The notes: generated by a model not told the origin, from the sequence alone. Numbered from the stretch's first letter, positions 26,034 through 35,085 are shown. The stretch is 59,237 bases of DNA from Reyranella massiliensis 521 (GCA_945862125.1 CAMAYC010000015.1:1-59237), one strand, 5' to 3'. Program-made: numbers and translations.

Positions 26034-28826
26034 ATGGCCAAGCCCTATGACCAGATTCCCGACCGTCGCAAGATCGTGCGCCGCCGCGCACTCGAAGAAG
26101 CGTTGGCCGCGCTGGTCGAGGACCTGCCCTCGGGCGGCGAGCCGTCCCGGCCACCGGTGCTGGCGCTACTGCGCGACGCCCTGACCAAGGGCCGCGCCGA
26201 GATCCGCCGCCGCTTCGAGGAACCCGGCCCGCTGCGCAACGACGGGCCTGCCGTGCTGGCCGCCACCTCGTACCTGATGGACCAGATCGTCCGTGTCCTG
26301 TTCGACTTCGCCGATCGCTACGCCTATCCCGCGGCCAACCCCAGCGCCGCCGAGCGGCTGGGCGTGGTGGCGACCGGTGGTTACGGCCGCGGCGAGCTGG
26401 CGCCGCTTTCCGACCTCGATCTCCTGTTCCTGCGTCCCTACAAGCAGACGCCCCGGGGCGAGCAGATCGTCGAGTTCATGCTCTATCTGCTGTGGGACCT
26501 CGGCCTGAAGGTCGGCCACGCCACCCGCACCGTGGCCGAGAGCCTGCGCTACGCCGAGAATGACCACACCATCCGCACGGCGCTGCTCGAGATGCGTTAT
26601 CTCTGGGGCGATCGCGATCTCTACGACGAGCTGCACAAAGGCTTCGCCCAGAAATTTTACACCGGCGACGGCCGCGACTTCGTCGAGGCCAAGCTGGCCG
26701 AGCGCGACCAGCGCCACCAGCGCATGGGCGACTCGCGCTACGTCGTCGAGCCCAACGTCAAGGAAGGCAAGGGCGGGCTGCGCGACCTGCACCTGCTGTT
26801 CTGGATCGCCAAATATCTCTATCGCGTCAGCGAGCCCGGCGACCTCGTGGCCAAGGGCGTGCTCACCAAGGAAGAAGCGCGCCTGTTCGAGCGTGCCGAG
26901 CGTTTCCTGACCACGGTGCGCTGCCACATCCATTACCTGACCGGACGCGTCGACGACCGCCTGTCGTTCGACCTGCAGCGCGAGATCGCCGAGCGGCTGG
27001 GCTACCAGGACCGGCCGGGCAGCCGCGGCGTCGAACGCTTCACCAAGCACTACTATCTCCATGCCAAGACGGTGGGCGATCTCACCCGCATCTTCGTGGC
27101 GGCCCTCGAAGACAGCCACCGGCGGAAACCCAAGCTCGCGGCGCTGTGGCAGACGCTGCGGCCGCGCCAGCTCGAAGGCTTCAAGCTCGACGGCGAGCGG
27201 CTGGCGGTGGCGTCGCCGGATGCCTTCACGAAGGATCCGGTGGCGATCCTGCGGCTGTTCCATGTGGCGCAGGAGAACGACCTCGACATCCATCCGGCGT
27301 CGCTCCGGCTCATCACCCAGAACATCCGGCTGGTCGACAAGCTCAGGGCCGATCCCGAGGCCAATCGCCTGTTCATGGAGATGATGACGTCGCGGCACGA
27401 TCCGGAGACGACGCTGCGCCGTCTCAACGAGGCCGGCGTGTTCGGCCGCTTCATTCCCGACTTCGGCCGCGTCGTCGCCCAGACGCAGCACGACATGTAT
27501 CACACGTATACGGTCGACGAGCATACGATCCGGGCGATCGGCATCCTGGCCAGCATCGAGAACGGCACGCTGAAGGAAGACCATCCGCTGTCGGCCGAGG
27601 TCGTGCACAAGGTGCTGTCGCGGCCGGTGCTCTATCTAGCGGTGCTGCTGCACGACATCGCCAAGGGCCGCGGCGGCGATCATTCGGTGCTGGGCGCCGA
27701 CGTGGCCATGCAGGTCGGGCCGCGGCTTGGCCTCAGCGCCGCCGAGACCGAGACCGTGGCCTGGCTGGTGCGCCACCACCTCGCCATGTCGGGCACCGCC
27801 TTCCAGCGCGACCTGATGGATCCCAAGACCATCGAGAATTTCGCCGCCCTCGTTCAATCGCCCGAGCGGCTCCGGCTGCTGCTGGTGCTGACGGTCTGCG
27901 ACATCCGCGCCGTCGGCCCCAATGTCTGGAACGGCTGGAAGGCGGCGTTGCTGCGCCAACTCTACAATGCCGCCGAACAGGTCCTGTCGGGCGGCACGCT
28001 GGCGGGTGGTCGCGCCGACCGCATCCGGCAGGTCCAGGCCGAAGTCGGCAAGCGCCTGGCGAGCTGGACGGATCAGGAGAAGGACGAGCATTTCGCGCGC
28101 GGCTATGCGCCCTACTGGCTGTCGTTCGATCCCGATACTCTGGCACGTCAGGCCGAGCTGGTGCGCGGCGCCGAACGCAGCCGCCAGCCGCTCGCGATAG
28201 AGCACCGCGTCGATACCGCGCGCTCCGTCACCGAAGTGACGATCTATGCGCTCGACACCCATGGATTGTTCGCCCGCCTGGCCGGTGCCATGGCGGTGAG
28301 CGGCGCCAACATCGTCGACGCCAAGATCTTTACGCTCTCCAACGGCATGGCGCTCGACACTTTCTGGATCCAGGACCTCGAGGGCAAACCGTTCGACGAT
28401 CCGCAGCGCCTGGCGCGGCTGGCCGCGCGCGTCGAGCTGGCGCTGTCAAACCGCCTCAACATCCAGCGCGAGCTGGACACACAGCGCAGCTCGTGGCCCA
28501 AGCGCGACCAGGTCTTCACCGTCCAGCCGCGTGTGCTGATCAACAACAACGCCTCGGACACTTTCACGGTGATCGAGGTCAACGGCCGCGACCGGCCGGG
28601 CTTCCTGCATGTCGTGACGCGGGCGTTGACACGCCTCAACCTGCAGATCGCCTCGGCGCACATCACGACCTACGGCGAGCGCGCCGTCGACGTGTTCTAC
28701 GTCAAGGACCTGTTCGGCCTGAAGGTCGTGAACCAGGACAAGCTCAACCAGGTGGCCGAGACCGTCGAGAAATCCATCCGCGACTTCGACGCGAGATTCG
28801 AGCCGCTCGCCAAAGCCGCGGAGTAG
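26034..28826 (+). CDS. glnD: Bifunctional PII uridylyltransferase/uridylyl-removing enzyme GlnD
   Basis: 930-residue glutamine sensor that uridylylates PII (GlnB/GlnK) when nitrogen is scarce and reverses this when glutamine is high. Visible: nucleotidyltransferase motif TGGYGRGELAPLSDLDLLF (about residues 113-132), a GlnD linker domain (KEGKGGLRDLHLLFW), an HD hydrolase (LLHDIAKGRGGDHS, about 538-553) and two C-terminal ACT domains (about 734-805 and 845-920) that bind glutamine. Length fits the alphaproteobacterial family. No ammonium or PII gene is adjacent. Confidence 0.97.
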   Translation: MAKPYDQIPDRRKIVRRRALEEALAALVEDLPSGGEPSRPPVLALLRDALTKGRAEIRRRFEEPGPLRNDGPAVLAATSYLMDQIVRVLFDFADRYAYPAANPSAAERLGVVATGGYGRGELAPLSDLDLLFLRPYKQTPRGEQIVEFMLYLLWDLGLKVGHATRTVAESLRYAENDHTIRTALLEMRYLWGDRDLYDELHKGFAQKFYTGDGRDFVEAKLAERDQRHQRMGDSRYVVEPNVKEGKGGLRDLHLLFWIAKYLYRVSEPGDLVAKGVLTKEEARLFERAERFLTTVRCHIHYLTGRVDDRLSFDLQREIAERLGYQDRPGSRGVERFTKHYYLHAKTVGDLTRIFVAALEDSHRRKPKLAALWQTLRPRQLEGFKLDGERLAVASPDAFTKDPVAILRLFHVAQENDLDIHPASLRLITQNIRLVDKLRADPEANRLFMEMMTSRHDPETTLRRLNEAGVFGRFIPDFGRVVAQTQHDMYHTYTVDEHTIRAIGILASIENGTLKEDHPLSAEVVHKVLSRPVLYLAVLLHDIAKGRGGDHSVLGADVAMQVGPRLGLSAAETETVAWLVRHHLAMSGTAFQRDLMDPKTIENFAALVQSPERLRLLLVLTVCDIRAVGPNVWNGWKAALLRQLYNAAEQVLSGGTLAGGRADRIRQVQAEVGKRLASWTDQEKDEHFARGYAPYWLSFDPDTLARQAELVRGAERSRQPLAIEHRVDTARSVTEVTIYALDTHGLFARLAGAMAVSGANIVDAKIFTLSNGMALDTFWIQDLEGKPFDDPQRLARLAARVELALSNRLNIQRELDTQRSSWPKRDQVFTVQPRVLINNNASDTFTVIEVNGRDRPGFLHVVTRALTRLNLQIASAHITTYGERAVDVFYVKDLFGLKVVNQDKLNQVAETVEKSIRDFDARFEPLAKAAE

Positions 28827-28836
28827 ATCGCTCCGA

Positions 28837-29805
28837 CTATTCCGGCTTGAAGCCGGCTTCCTTCAACAGCGCGGTGTTGGTTGCGACCTCTTCCTTGATG
28901 AAGGCCGCGAACTCCTTCGGGCCGCGCGCGGTCGGCACGATGCCGAGCGACGTGGTTCTCTCGATGAAGCCCTTGTCCTTCGAGACCTCGGCCATCGCCG
29001 CGGCGAGCTTTTCCACGATCGGCTCGGGCGTTTCCTTGGGGGCCCACGCGCCGTACCAGGAGCTGAGGTTGAAGTCCTTCAATCCGACCTCGGCGCTGGT
29101 CGGCACATTGGGCGCGAGCGGCGTCCGCTCCTTGGAGGTGACGAACAGGCCCTTGGCGCGGCCCGACGTCGCGAGCGGCAGCAGCGCCGTCCAGGGATCC
29201 ATGAAGAACTGGACGGTACCCGCCATCAGGTCGGTGTTGGCCGGCGCCGTGCCCTTGTAAAGGATGGTGTCGATCGGCAGGCCGGTCCGCTTGATCCAGG
29301 CAAGCGTCGCGATATGGCCGGCTGAGCCGCCGGACGAGATCGCGACGAAGAACTTCTTCGGCTCCTTGGCGACCGCAGCCATCGTCGCCGCATAGTCGCT
29401 GCCCGGCACGTTGTTGTTGGCCAGCAGCACGAGGGGCGCTTCGCCCGCCTGTGCGATCGGCCGGAAATCCGTCACCGGATCGTAGGGGCAGGTCGGCACC
29501 ACGGTCTTGCCGAGCACGAAGAGGCTGGCATTGAACAGCAATGTGTAGCCGTCGGGATCGGCACGGCGAACGGTGTCCGAGCCGATGGTGCCGGAGGCGC
29601 CGCCGATGTTCTGGACGACAATCTGCTGTCCGAGCTTCTCGGACAGGAACTGCGCGGTGATGCGGCCAAGCCCATCGGTGCCGCCGCCCGGCGGGTAGGG
29701 CACGATCATCTTCAGCGGCTTGTTGGGAAATGCCCCCTGTCCAAGGGCGGGGGCCGCCAGCAGCGATGCGCCGGCAGTGCCCAGAACGGTTCTTCTGTTG
29801 ATCAT
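28837..29805 (-). CDS. TctC/Bug-family tripartite tricarboxylate transporter substrate-binding protein
   Basis: 322-residue periplasmic binding protein. A Tat-like signal (MINRRTVLGTAGASLLAAPALGQ) is followed by FPNKPLKMIVPYPPGGGTDG and the family motifs IVVQNIGGASGTIGSDTVRRADPDGYTLL (split here for length) and AEVGLKDF. These proteins capture carboxylates for TctAB uptake, but no TctA or TctB is present, which is common for Bug paralogues. The start ATG overlaps the TGA of the preceding small secreted gene by 4 bases, so the two are co-translated. It converges with glnD (10-base gap). The ligand is unknown. Confidence 0.92.
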   Translation of the reverse strand: MINRRTVLGTAGASLLAAPALGQGAFPNKPLKMIVPYPPGGGTDGLGRITAQFLSEKLGQQIVVQNIGGASGTIGSDTVRRADPDGYTLLFNASLFVLGKTVVPTCPYDPVTDFRPIAQAGEAPLVLLANNNVPGSDYAATMAAVAKEPKKFFVAISSGGSAGHIATLAWIKRTGLPIDTILYKGTAPANTDLMAGTVQFFMDPWTALLPLATSGRAKGLFVTSKERTPLAPNVPTSAEVGLKDFNLSSWYGAWAPKETPEPIVEKLAAAMAEVSKDKGFIERTTSLGIVPTARGPKEFAAFIKEEVATNTALLKEAGFKPE

Positions 29806-30209
29806 GGTTTCACCGAAATAGAGGAAGCGCAGGCCTTGCCGCCGGGGGCCTCGCAGATCGTGCGCACGACGCGGCGCGCCGTGACATCGGCGCACGGCGC
29901 GCCGAGGGCTATCGAGGTATCGAGATGCTGCTTCAGGGTCGCCTTTCCTCCCGGGCTGATCGGATAGAGCACACCCTCACGGTAGGCCGATTTCAGTTCG
30001 ACGGTGCGCTCCTGGCCGTTGCCCAGCGCCACAACGACATCGACCTGCAGATAGTCGATGGTCTCCGCCGACTTGTTCTCGACCACCAGGCTCGGCACGC
30101 AATTGCCGAAGACCGTGGAGTCCGCGCCGCGCATGACATCGATGCCATTCGCCGCGTGTGCCATGGAACCAGCAAAAATCAGACCAACTGCAACGAGATG
30201 AGCACGCAT
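29802..30209 (-). CDS. Small secreted protein, function unknown
   Basis: 135-residue protein with a signal peptide (MRAHLVAVGLIFAGSMAHAA) and a strong ribosome site (AAGGAGG, 6 bases before ATG). The mature part has three Cys (CVPSLV, CADVTAR, CEAPGGKAC give further Cys pairs) and looks like a small beta-sandwich: LVVENKSAETIDYLQVDVVVALGNG, typical of a domain that tolerates disulphides. Its stop overlaps the start of the Bug binding protein (ATGA), so it probably assists or is co-regulated with that protein. No family recognised. Confidence 0.75.
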   Translation of the reverse strand: MRAHLVAVGLIFAGSMAHAANGIDVMRGADSTVFGNCVPSLVVENKSAETIDYLQVDVVVALGNGQERTVELKSAYREGVLYPISPGGKATLKQHLDTSIALGAPCADVTARRVVRTICEAPGGKACASSISVKP

Positions 30210-30238
30210 GACCGACCTCCTTGGTTGCCCGGTTACCC

Positions 30239-31093
30239 CTATTGCGCCTGCAGCCTTTGTTCGCGCCGCGTGGCCAGCATCTGGAGGATGGCCGCGGCCG
30301 TCTCCTCGATCGACCGCCGCGTGACGTCGATGGTCACCCACTTGCGCCGCGCGTAGAGGCGGCGCGCATCCTGGATCTCGCGCTGCACCTGTTCCATGTC
30401 GGTATATTCGGTCTCGACATCCTGCTGCAGCAGGCGCAGGCGATTGACCCTGATCTGCACCAGCCGCTCGGGATCGGTGATCAGGCCGACGATCAGCGGC
30501 CGTTTCGACTCCTCGAGCTCCGGCGGCGGCGGCACGGCGGGTACCAGCGGCACGTTGGCCGCACGCACACCGCGGTTGGCGAGATAAACGCAAGTCGGCG
30601 TCTTGGAGGTCCGCGACGGGCCGACCAGGATGACGTCGGCATCCTCCAGGTCGTGCGTCGATTGCCCGTCATCATGCGCCAGCGTGTAATGCATGGCATC
30701 GATTCGGTCGAAATAGCCTTCGTCGAGCTGATGCTGGCGGCCGGGCCACTGCTCGCTCTTGGAATGGAAATGAACGGCCAGCACGCTCATCGCCTGGTCG
30801 AGCACGCCGACACAGGGCAGCTGCAGCCGGCGACAATGGTCGCGGACGAGATCGCGCAGTTCCTGGTCGACCAGCGTATAAAGGACGGGCCCGCGATCGC
30901 GCTCGACCGCCTGCACGACCTTTTCCATCTGCCCGCGCGTTCGCACCAGGGACCAGACATGCTCCTGTACGAAGATGCCCTCGTATTGAACCAGGCAGGC
31001 ACGCGCCACGCTGGACACCGTTTCGCCGGTGGAGTCGGACACGAGATGAACGTGAAAATTGCGGTTGGCCACGCCGTGTTTTACCCCACACAT
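30239..31093 (-). CDS. ppsR: PEP synthetase / pyruvate phosphate dikinase regulatory protein (kinase-pyrophosphorylase, RP001 family)
   Basis: 284-residue DUF299 protein. It uses ADP to phosphorylate, and phosphate to dephosphorylate, a regulatory Thr on PEP synthetase or PPDK, controlling gluconeogenic flux. The N-terminal FHVHLVSDSTGETVSSVARA and the P-loop-like GPSRTSKTPTCVYLANRG are diagnostic. Start uncertain: ATG at 31093 chosen; a GTG about 7 codons later would also give the family N-terminus. It is divergent from hemE. In Rickettsia and Caulobacter the homologous gene pair flanks the replication origin, which makes this gap notable. Confidence 0.93.
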   Translation of the reverse strand: MCGVKHGVANRNFHVHLVSDSTGETVSSVARACLVQYEGIFVQEHVWSLVRTRGQMEKVVQAVERDRGPVLYTLVDQELRDLVRDHCRRLQLPCVGVLDQAMSVLAVHFHSKSEQWPGRQHQLDEGYFDRIDAMHYTLAHDDGQSTHDLEDADVILVGPSRTSKTPTCVYLANRGVRAANVPLVPAVPPPPELEESKRPLIVGLITDPERLVQIRVNRLRLLQQDVETEYTDMEQVQREIQDARRLYARRKWVTIDVTRRSIEETAAAILQMLATRREQRLQAQ

Positions 31094-31394
31094 GGCCCGG
31101 GAGAAACGCGGGATTGGAGGCAAGGTCGCGGGGACAGTCGGGAGGTCCGGGCCAAACGGGTCGATTCGGGACCCGACTCGCCTTTGCCCTCCAGACTCCC
31201 ATCCCTTGCGGACAGTCCGGGAGGAAAGGCCTGCGAGTCGGGAATCAGCCCTAGCAACCGCGTGGAATCAGCCTCAGCCGGTCCACAGCGCCCTGGGGAG
31301 AAGAGTCCAATAAGGCGCATCCCCACATGCCACAGGCCCTACTACTGCTACTACCTATTAAGATTAGAGTAAGAGGAAGCATGAGGGACAAGAG
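31094..31394. other. Candidate chromosomal replication origin (ppsR-hemE gap)
   Basis: 301 bases without a gene between divergent ppsR and hemE, syntenic with the Caulobacter/Rickettsia origin. The left two thirds are GC-rich. From 31320 the sequence changes: TCCCCA (31320-31325) and CCACA-type degenerate DnaA-box cores at about 31279-31287, 31318-31326 and 31328-31333; a short GGCC; then CTACTACTGCTACTA (31339-31353), i.e. TAG-TAG-CAG-TAG-TAG on the other strand like a DnaA-trio unwinding element; then the most AT-rich part with TTAA-N7-GTAA (31358-31372), one base off the CtrA box TTAA-N7-TTAA. No perfect TTATCCACA box is present. The hemE promoter must also lie here. Origin function is inferred. 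Confidence 0.55.
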
Positions 31395-32450
31395 TTGAGC
31401 AGGCAGAAAGCAGCGGGCAAGTTTCTGCAGACATTGGCCGGGACGCGATTTCCGACGCCACCTGTCTGGCTGATGCGTCAGGCCGGCCGCTACCTGCCGG
31501 AGTATCGCGCCGTCCGCGCCACGACCAAGTCCTTCCTCGAATTCTGCTACACGCCGGACAAGGCGATCGAGGTGACGCTGCAGCCGATCCGCCGGTTCGG
31601 TTTCGATGCCGCGATCATTTTTTCCGATATCCTGGTCGTACCCGACGCGCTCGGCCAAAAAGTCTGGTTCGAGGAGGGTGAGGGCCCGAAGCTCGAGGCG
31701 TTGACCGATCCCTCGCAATTCGGCCGCCTGTCGCGGGCCCGCATCGCCGACCATCTCGCGCCGGTCTACGAGGCGATCCGCCAGACCCGCGCTACGCTGC
31801 CGCCTGAAACGGCGCTCCTCGGATTCGCCGGCGCGCCCTTCACGCTCGCCTGCTACATGATCGAAGGCAGCGGCAGCAAGGATTTCGCCAAGGTGAAGAA
31901 ATGGGCCTATGCCCATCCCGAATCCTTCGGGCTGCTGATCGATCTGCTGGTCGAGGCCGTGGTCGATCACCTCGCCTACCAGGTCGAGGCAGGTGTCGAT
32001 GCCGTTCAGCTCTTCGATTCCTGGGCGGGCGTGCTGCCGGAGGAGCAGCTCTTCCACTGGTCGCTCGATCCCATGATGCGCATCGCCAAGGGTTTGCGTG
32101 AGCGTCATCCCGACGTGCCCATCATCGCTTTTCCCCGTGCGGTGGGACCGGCGATGCTGATGTACCGGCGGCCGGATACATTCTCGGCGCTGTCGATCGA
32201 TACCGGCATCGGCGCGCACTGGGCCGCCAAGGAGTTGCAGCCGCACATCTGCCTGCAAGGCAATCTCGATCCGATCATGCTGGTAGCCGGCGGCCAGGCG
32301 ATGGAGCGCGAGGCAACGCGCATTCTCGACAAGTTGGGACACGGCTCTTTCGTGTTCAATCTCGGCCACGGCGTGGTTCCGCAGACGCCACCCGACAATG
32401 TGGCGCGGCTGGTTGATATCGTGCGCAGCTGGAAGCCGGGTGCACCGTGA
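31395..32450 (+). CDS. hemE: Uroporphyrinogen decarboxylase HemE
   Basis: 351-residue cytosolic enzyme that removes four acetate carboxyls from uroporphyrinogen III to give coproporphyrinogen III in haem synthesis. The signature PPVWLMRQAGRYLPEYR and the FGFDAAIIFSDILV and GFAGAPFTLACYMIEG segments are clear. The frame opens with TTG at 31395 behind GAGGGACAAGAG; no ATG gives the family N-terminus, so TTG is likely. The next gene overlaps by GTGA. Confidence 0.96.
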   Translation: MSRQKAAGKFLQTLAGTRFPTPPVWLMRQAGRYLPEYRAVRATTKSFLEFCYTPDKAIEVTLQPIRRFGFDAAIIFSDILVVPDALGQKVWFEEGEGPKLEALTDPSQFGRLSRARIADHLAPVYEAIRQTRATLPPETALLGFAGAPFTLACYMIEGSGSKDFAKVKKWAYAHPESFGLLIDLLVEAVVDHLAYQVEAGVDAVQLFDSWAGVLPEEQLFHWSLDPMMRIAKGLRERHPDVPIIAFPRAVGPAMLMYRRPDTFSALSIDTGIGAHWAAKELQPHICLQGNLDPIMLVAGGQAMEREATRILDKLGHGSFVFNLGHGVVPQTPPDNVARLVDIVRSWKPGAP

Positions 32451-33490
32451 AAATTGCGATCATCCTGTTCAATCTCGGCGGTCCTGATTCACCTGAGGCG
32501 GTGCAGCCATTCCTGAAGAATCTTTTCAGCGACCCCGCGATCATTTCGCTCCCGACATTCATGCGGCTGCCGCTGGCCAGCTTCATTTCCAGCCGGCGCG
32601 CGCCCAAGGCGAAGAAGATCTACGACCAGATAGGCGGAAGTTCGCCCATTCTCGGCCAGACCGAAGCGCAGGCGCGGGCGCTGGAAGAGGCGCTTGGAGT
32701 CGGGGGCGGCAGCGGCCACGAATGGCGTGGCTATGTCTGCATGCGCTACTGGCATCCGATGACCGAGGCGGTGGTACGCTCGGTCAAGCGCTTCGCCCCC
32801 GACCGCATCGTGCTGCTACCGCTCTACCCGCAATTTTCGACCGCCACGACCGACTCCTCGGTGAAGGAGTGGAAGGTTGTCGCCGAGGCGGCCAGGCTCA
32901 ACGTCCCGACGCAAACCGTGTGCTGCTATCCCGATGAGCCGGGCTTCATCGCCGCCTCCGTCGATCTCGTGAAGCAAGGCCTGGCCGAAGCAGGGTCCGG
33001 CCCAGCCCGGGTGTTGTTCTCCGCGCACGGGCTGCCGGAGAAGGTCATCAAGCGCGGCGATCCCTACCAGGTGCAGGTCGAGCGTACCGCCAAGGCGATT
33101 GCCGATCAGATTGGCGGGCTTGATTGGGCGGTCTGCTACCAGAGCCGGGTCGGTCCGTTGAAATGGATCGGACCGTCGACAGATGCCGAGATCCGCCGCG
33201 CCGGCGCCGACAAGCGTGCCATCGTGCTCTATCCGCTGGCCTTCGTCTCGGAACATTCCGAAACGCTGGTCGAGCTCGACATCGATTATCGGCGCCTTGC
33301 GAAAGAAGTTGGCGTGCCGGGCTACACGCGCGTACCGACGGTAGGTACGCATCCCAGCTTCATCGCAGGCCTCGCCAACCGCGTGCGGGCGGTACTGTCG
33401 ACGCCGCAGGTTGCCGTCTGCCATGGCGCCACGACGATGCCCTGTGGGCAGCAGCACCGCGGCTGTCCGCTCGTCGCCGGAGCCGCGTAA
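32447..33490 (+). CDS. hemH: Ferrochelatase HemH
   Basis: 347-residue enzyme inserting Fe(II) into protoporphyrin IX, the last step of haem synthesis. Visible: MKIAIILFNLGGPDSPEAVQPFL (given in part), the RYWHPMTEAVV segment, the catalytic-His motif LFSAHGLPEKVI, and WAVCYQSRVGPLKWIGP. The start is GTG at 32447, sharing GTGA with the hemE stop, and its TAA overlaps the hemJ ATG (TAATG), so hemE-hemH-hemJ are translationally coupled. The C-terminal CHGATTMPCGQQHRGCP Cys-rich tail could be an iron-sulphur or metal site. Confidence 0.96.
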   Translation: MKIAIILFNLGGPDSPEAVQPFLKNLFSDPAIISLPTFMRLPLASFISSRRAPKAKKIYDQIGGSSPILGQTEAQARALEEALGVGGGSGHEWRGYVCMRYWHPMTEAVVRSVKRFAPDRIVLLPLYPQFSTATTDSSVKEWKVVAEAARLNVPTQTVCCYPDEPGFIAASVDLVKQGLAEAGSGPARVLFSAHGLPEKVIKRGDPYQVQVERTAKAIADQIGGLDWAVCYQSRVGPLKWIGPSTDAEIRRAGADKRAIVLYPLAFVSEHSETLVELDIDYRRLAKEVGVPGYTRVPTVGTHPSFIAGLANRVRAVLSTPQVAVCHGATTMPCGQQHRGCPLVAGAA

Positions 33491-33915
33491 TGCTTTACGA
33501 AATCCTGAAGGCGCTCCACATCGTGGCGGTAATCGCCTGGATGGCGGGGCTCCTCTATCTACCCAGGCTGTTCGTCTATCACGCCGATGCGGAGAAGGGT
33601 TCCAAGCAGAGCGAGACCTTCAAGATCATGGAGCGGCGGCTCGTCTATGCGATCATGGAGCCGGCCCAGGGTGCGGTCTGGGTCCTGGGGCTGCTGCTGG
33701 CGTGGCGCGGCGACTGGTGGGCCTCGGGCTGGTTCCAGGCGAAGATCGTGCTGGTCCTGCTGCTGACCGGCGTCCATCACCTCTACGGGCGCTGGCGCAA
33801 GGCGTTCGAGGCAGACCGAAACACGAGACCTGCCAGCTATTATCGCTGGTGGAACGAGGTGCCGACGGTGCTGATGATCGCTATCGTATTCCTCGTAGTG
33901 CTGAAACCGTTTTAG
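33490..33915 (+). CDS. hemJ: Protoporphyrinogen IX oxidase HemJ
   Basis: 141-residue inner-membrane protein with four predicted helices that oxidises protoporphyrinogen IX to protoporphyrin IX; it is the alphaproteobacterial alternative to HemG/HemY. The N-terminus MLYEILKALHIVAVIAWMAG carries the conserved helix-1 His (H10) and is followed by LYLPRLFVYHADAE; the C-terminal helix holds RWWNEVPTVLMIAIVFLVV. The position directly after hemH, with a one-base TAATG overlap, supports the call. Confidence 0.95.
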   Translation: MLYEILKALHIVAVIAWMAGLLYLPRLFVYHADAEKGSKQSETFKIMERRLVYAIMEPAQGAVWVLGLLLAWRGDWWASGWFQAKIVLVLLLTGVHHLYGRWRKAFEADRNTRPASYYRWWNEVPTVLMIAIVFLVVLKPF

Positions 33916-33923
33916 GAAATCAG

Positions 33924-34457
33924 ATGAACGTCGAGTTGAAGAGCGCCGAGTGGAAAGACCAGATCTTCGATGTCTTCCAGGACCACGACATCAAGCAGGT
34001 CTTTCACGTGCCCGATGCCGGCCACAGCCGACTGATCGAGCTCTGCCAGAAATCGAACTCGATCCGCACGCTCGCGCTGACCACCGAAGAGGAAGGCATC
34101 CCGCTTGCCGCCGGTGCCTGGCTGGGCGGCCAGCGTTCGGTGCTGCTGATGCAGAGCTCGGGTGTCGGCAACACCATCAACCTGATGGGCATGCCCAAGA
34201 CGCTGCGCTTTCCGTTCCTGACCCTGATCACGATGCGCGGCGACTACGGCGAGTTCAATTCGTGGCAATATCCGATGGGGCAGGCGACTCCCAAGGTCCT
34301 CGAGGCCATGGGCGTGCTGGTCTACTCCGTCGATAGGCCTGAAGAAGTGAAGGGGACCATCGACGCTGCGGCGCGCTCGGCCTTCAACGGCGGCCAGTCG
34401 GTCGCTGTCCTGCTGCGGCAGAAGCTGCTCGGCATCAAGAATTTCGGGAAGAAGTGA
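33924..34457 (+). CDS. TPP-dependent decarboxylase, alpha (PYR) subunit; sulfopyruvate/phosphonopyruvate decarboxylase-like
   Basis: 177-residue half of a split thiamine-diphosphate enzyme, carrying the PYR-type N-terminal domain. LTTEEEGIPLAAGAWLGGQR has the cofactor-activating Glu (E55-E57), followed by LLMQSSGVGNTINLM and PFLTLITMRGDYGE. The layout matches ComD of sulfopyruvate decarboxylase and related phosphonopyruvate decarboxylases. The beta subunit follows after one base. The substrate is probably a 2-oxo acid, but no coenzyme M or phosphonate gene is nearby, so it cannot be named. It lies 8 bases past hemJ. Confidence 0.85.
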   Translation: MNVELKSAEWKDQIFDVFQDHDIKQVFHVPDAGHSRLIELCQKSNSIRTLALTTEEEGIPLAAGAWLGGQRSVLLMQSSGVGNTINLMGMPKTLRFPFLTLITMRGDYGEFNSWQYPMGQATPKVLEAMGVLVYSVDRPEEVKGTIDAAARSAFNGGQSVAVLLRQKLLGIKNFGKK

Positions 34458-34458
34458 A

Positions 34459-35076
34459 ATGAGCAAAGCCACGCTCCAGCGCCGCCCGCTGGTCAAGAAG
34501 ATGCTCGACGGCGCCGACGACAATCTCCTGGTGATCGCGGGACTGGGCTCCGCCAACTGGGACATCACCGCCGCCGGCGACCGGCCGCTCAACATGCCGC
34601 TGTGGGGCTCGATGGGTGCGCCAGTACCGATGGGCCTGGGCCTCGCGCTCGCACAGCCCAAGAAGCGCGTGCTGGTGATCACCGGCGATGGCGACATGCT
34701 GATGAGTCTCAGCTCTCTTGCCACGGTCGCCGCCCAGCAACCCGACAATCTCGCGATCGTCGTGCTCGACAACGAGAAGTTCGGCGAGACCGGCAATCAG
34801 GCGACGGCCACCGCTCCGCGCAACAACGGACCGACCGATTCGGGCGCCGGCACCGACCTCGCGATGATCGCCAAGGGCTGCGGCATCGCCGACAGCGCGA
34901 CCGTGCGTGAGGTGAGTGAGGTGGCGCAGCTCGTGAAGGACGCGCGCACCACGAAGGGTCCTGTGTTTCGGCTGGTCAAGGTGATGGTCGAAAAACTCGA
35001 GTTCGTGATGCCGCCGCAGGACGGCGCGCATCTCAAGGATCGTTTCCGCCAGGCGCTGGGCATCGCGCCGACCTGA
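34459..35076 (+). CDS. TPP-dependent decarboxylase, beta (PP) subunit; sulfopyruvate/phosphonopyruvate decarboxylase-like
   Basis: 205-residue TPP-binding half that pairs with the upstream PYR subunit. The diphosphate-binding motif starts at G76-D77-G78 (VITGDGDMLMSLSSLATV) and ends at N105 (VVLDNEKFGETG), the GDG-x25-30-N pattern of TPP enzymes. W49GSMGAPVPMGLGLALA (residues about 49-65) is the conserved beta-alpha start of the PP domain. ComE-like. Neighbours downstream are a C45 hydrolase and a membrane protein in the same direction, suggesting a small catabolic or processing unit of unknown substrate. Confidence 0.86.
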   Translation: MSKATLQRRPLVKKMLDGADDNLLVIAGLGSANWDITAAGDRPLNMPLWGSMGAPVPMGLGLALAQPKKRVLVITGDGDMLMSLSSLATVAAQQPDNLAIVVLDNEKFGETGNQATATAPRNNGPTDSGAGTDLAMIAKGCGIADSATVREVSEVAQLVKDARTTKGPVFRLVKVMVEKLEFVMPPQDGAHLKDRFRQALGIAPT

Positions 35077-35085
35077 GAGGGGGAC

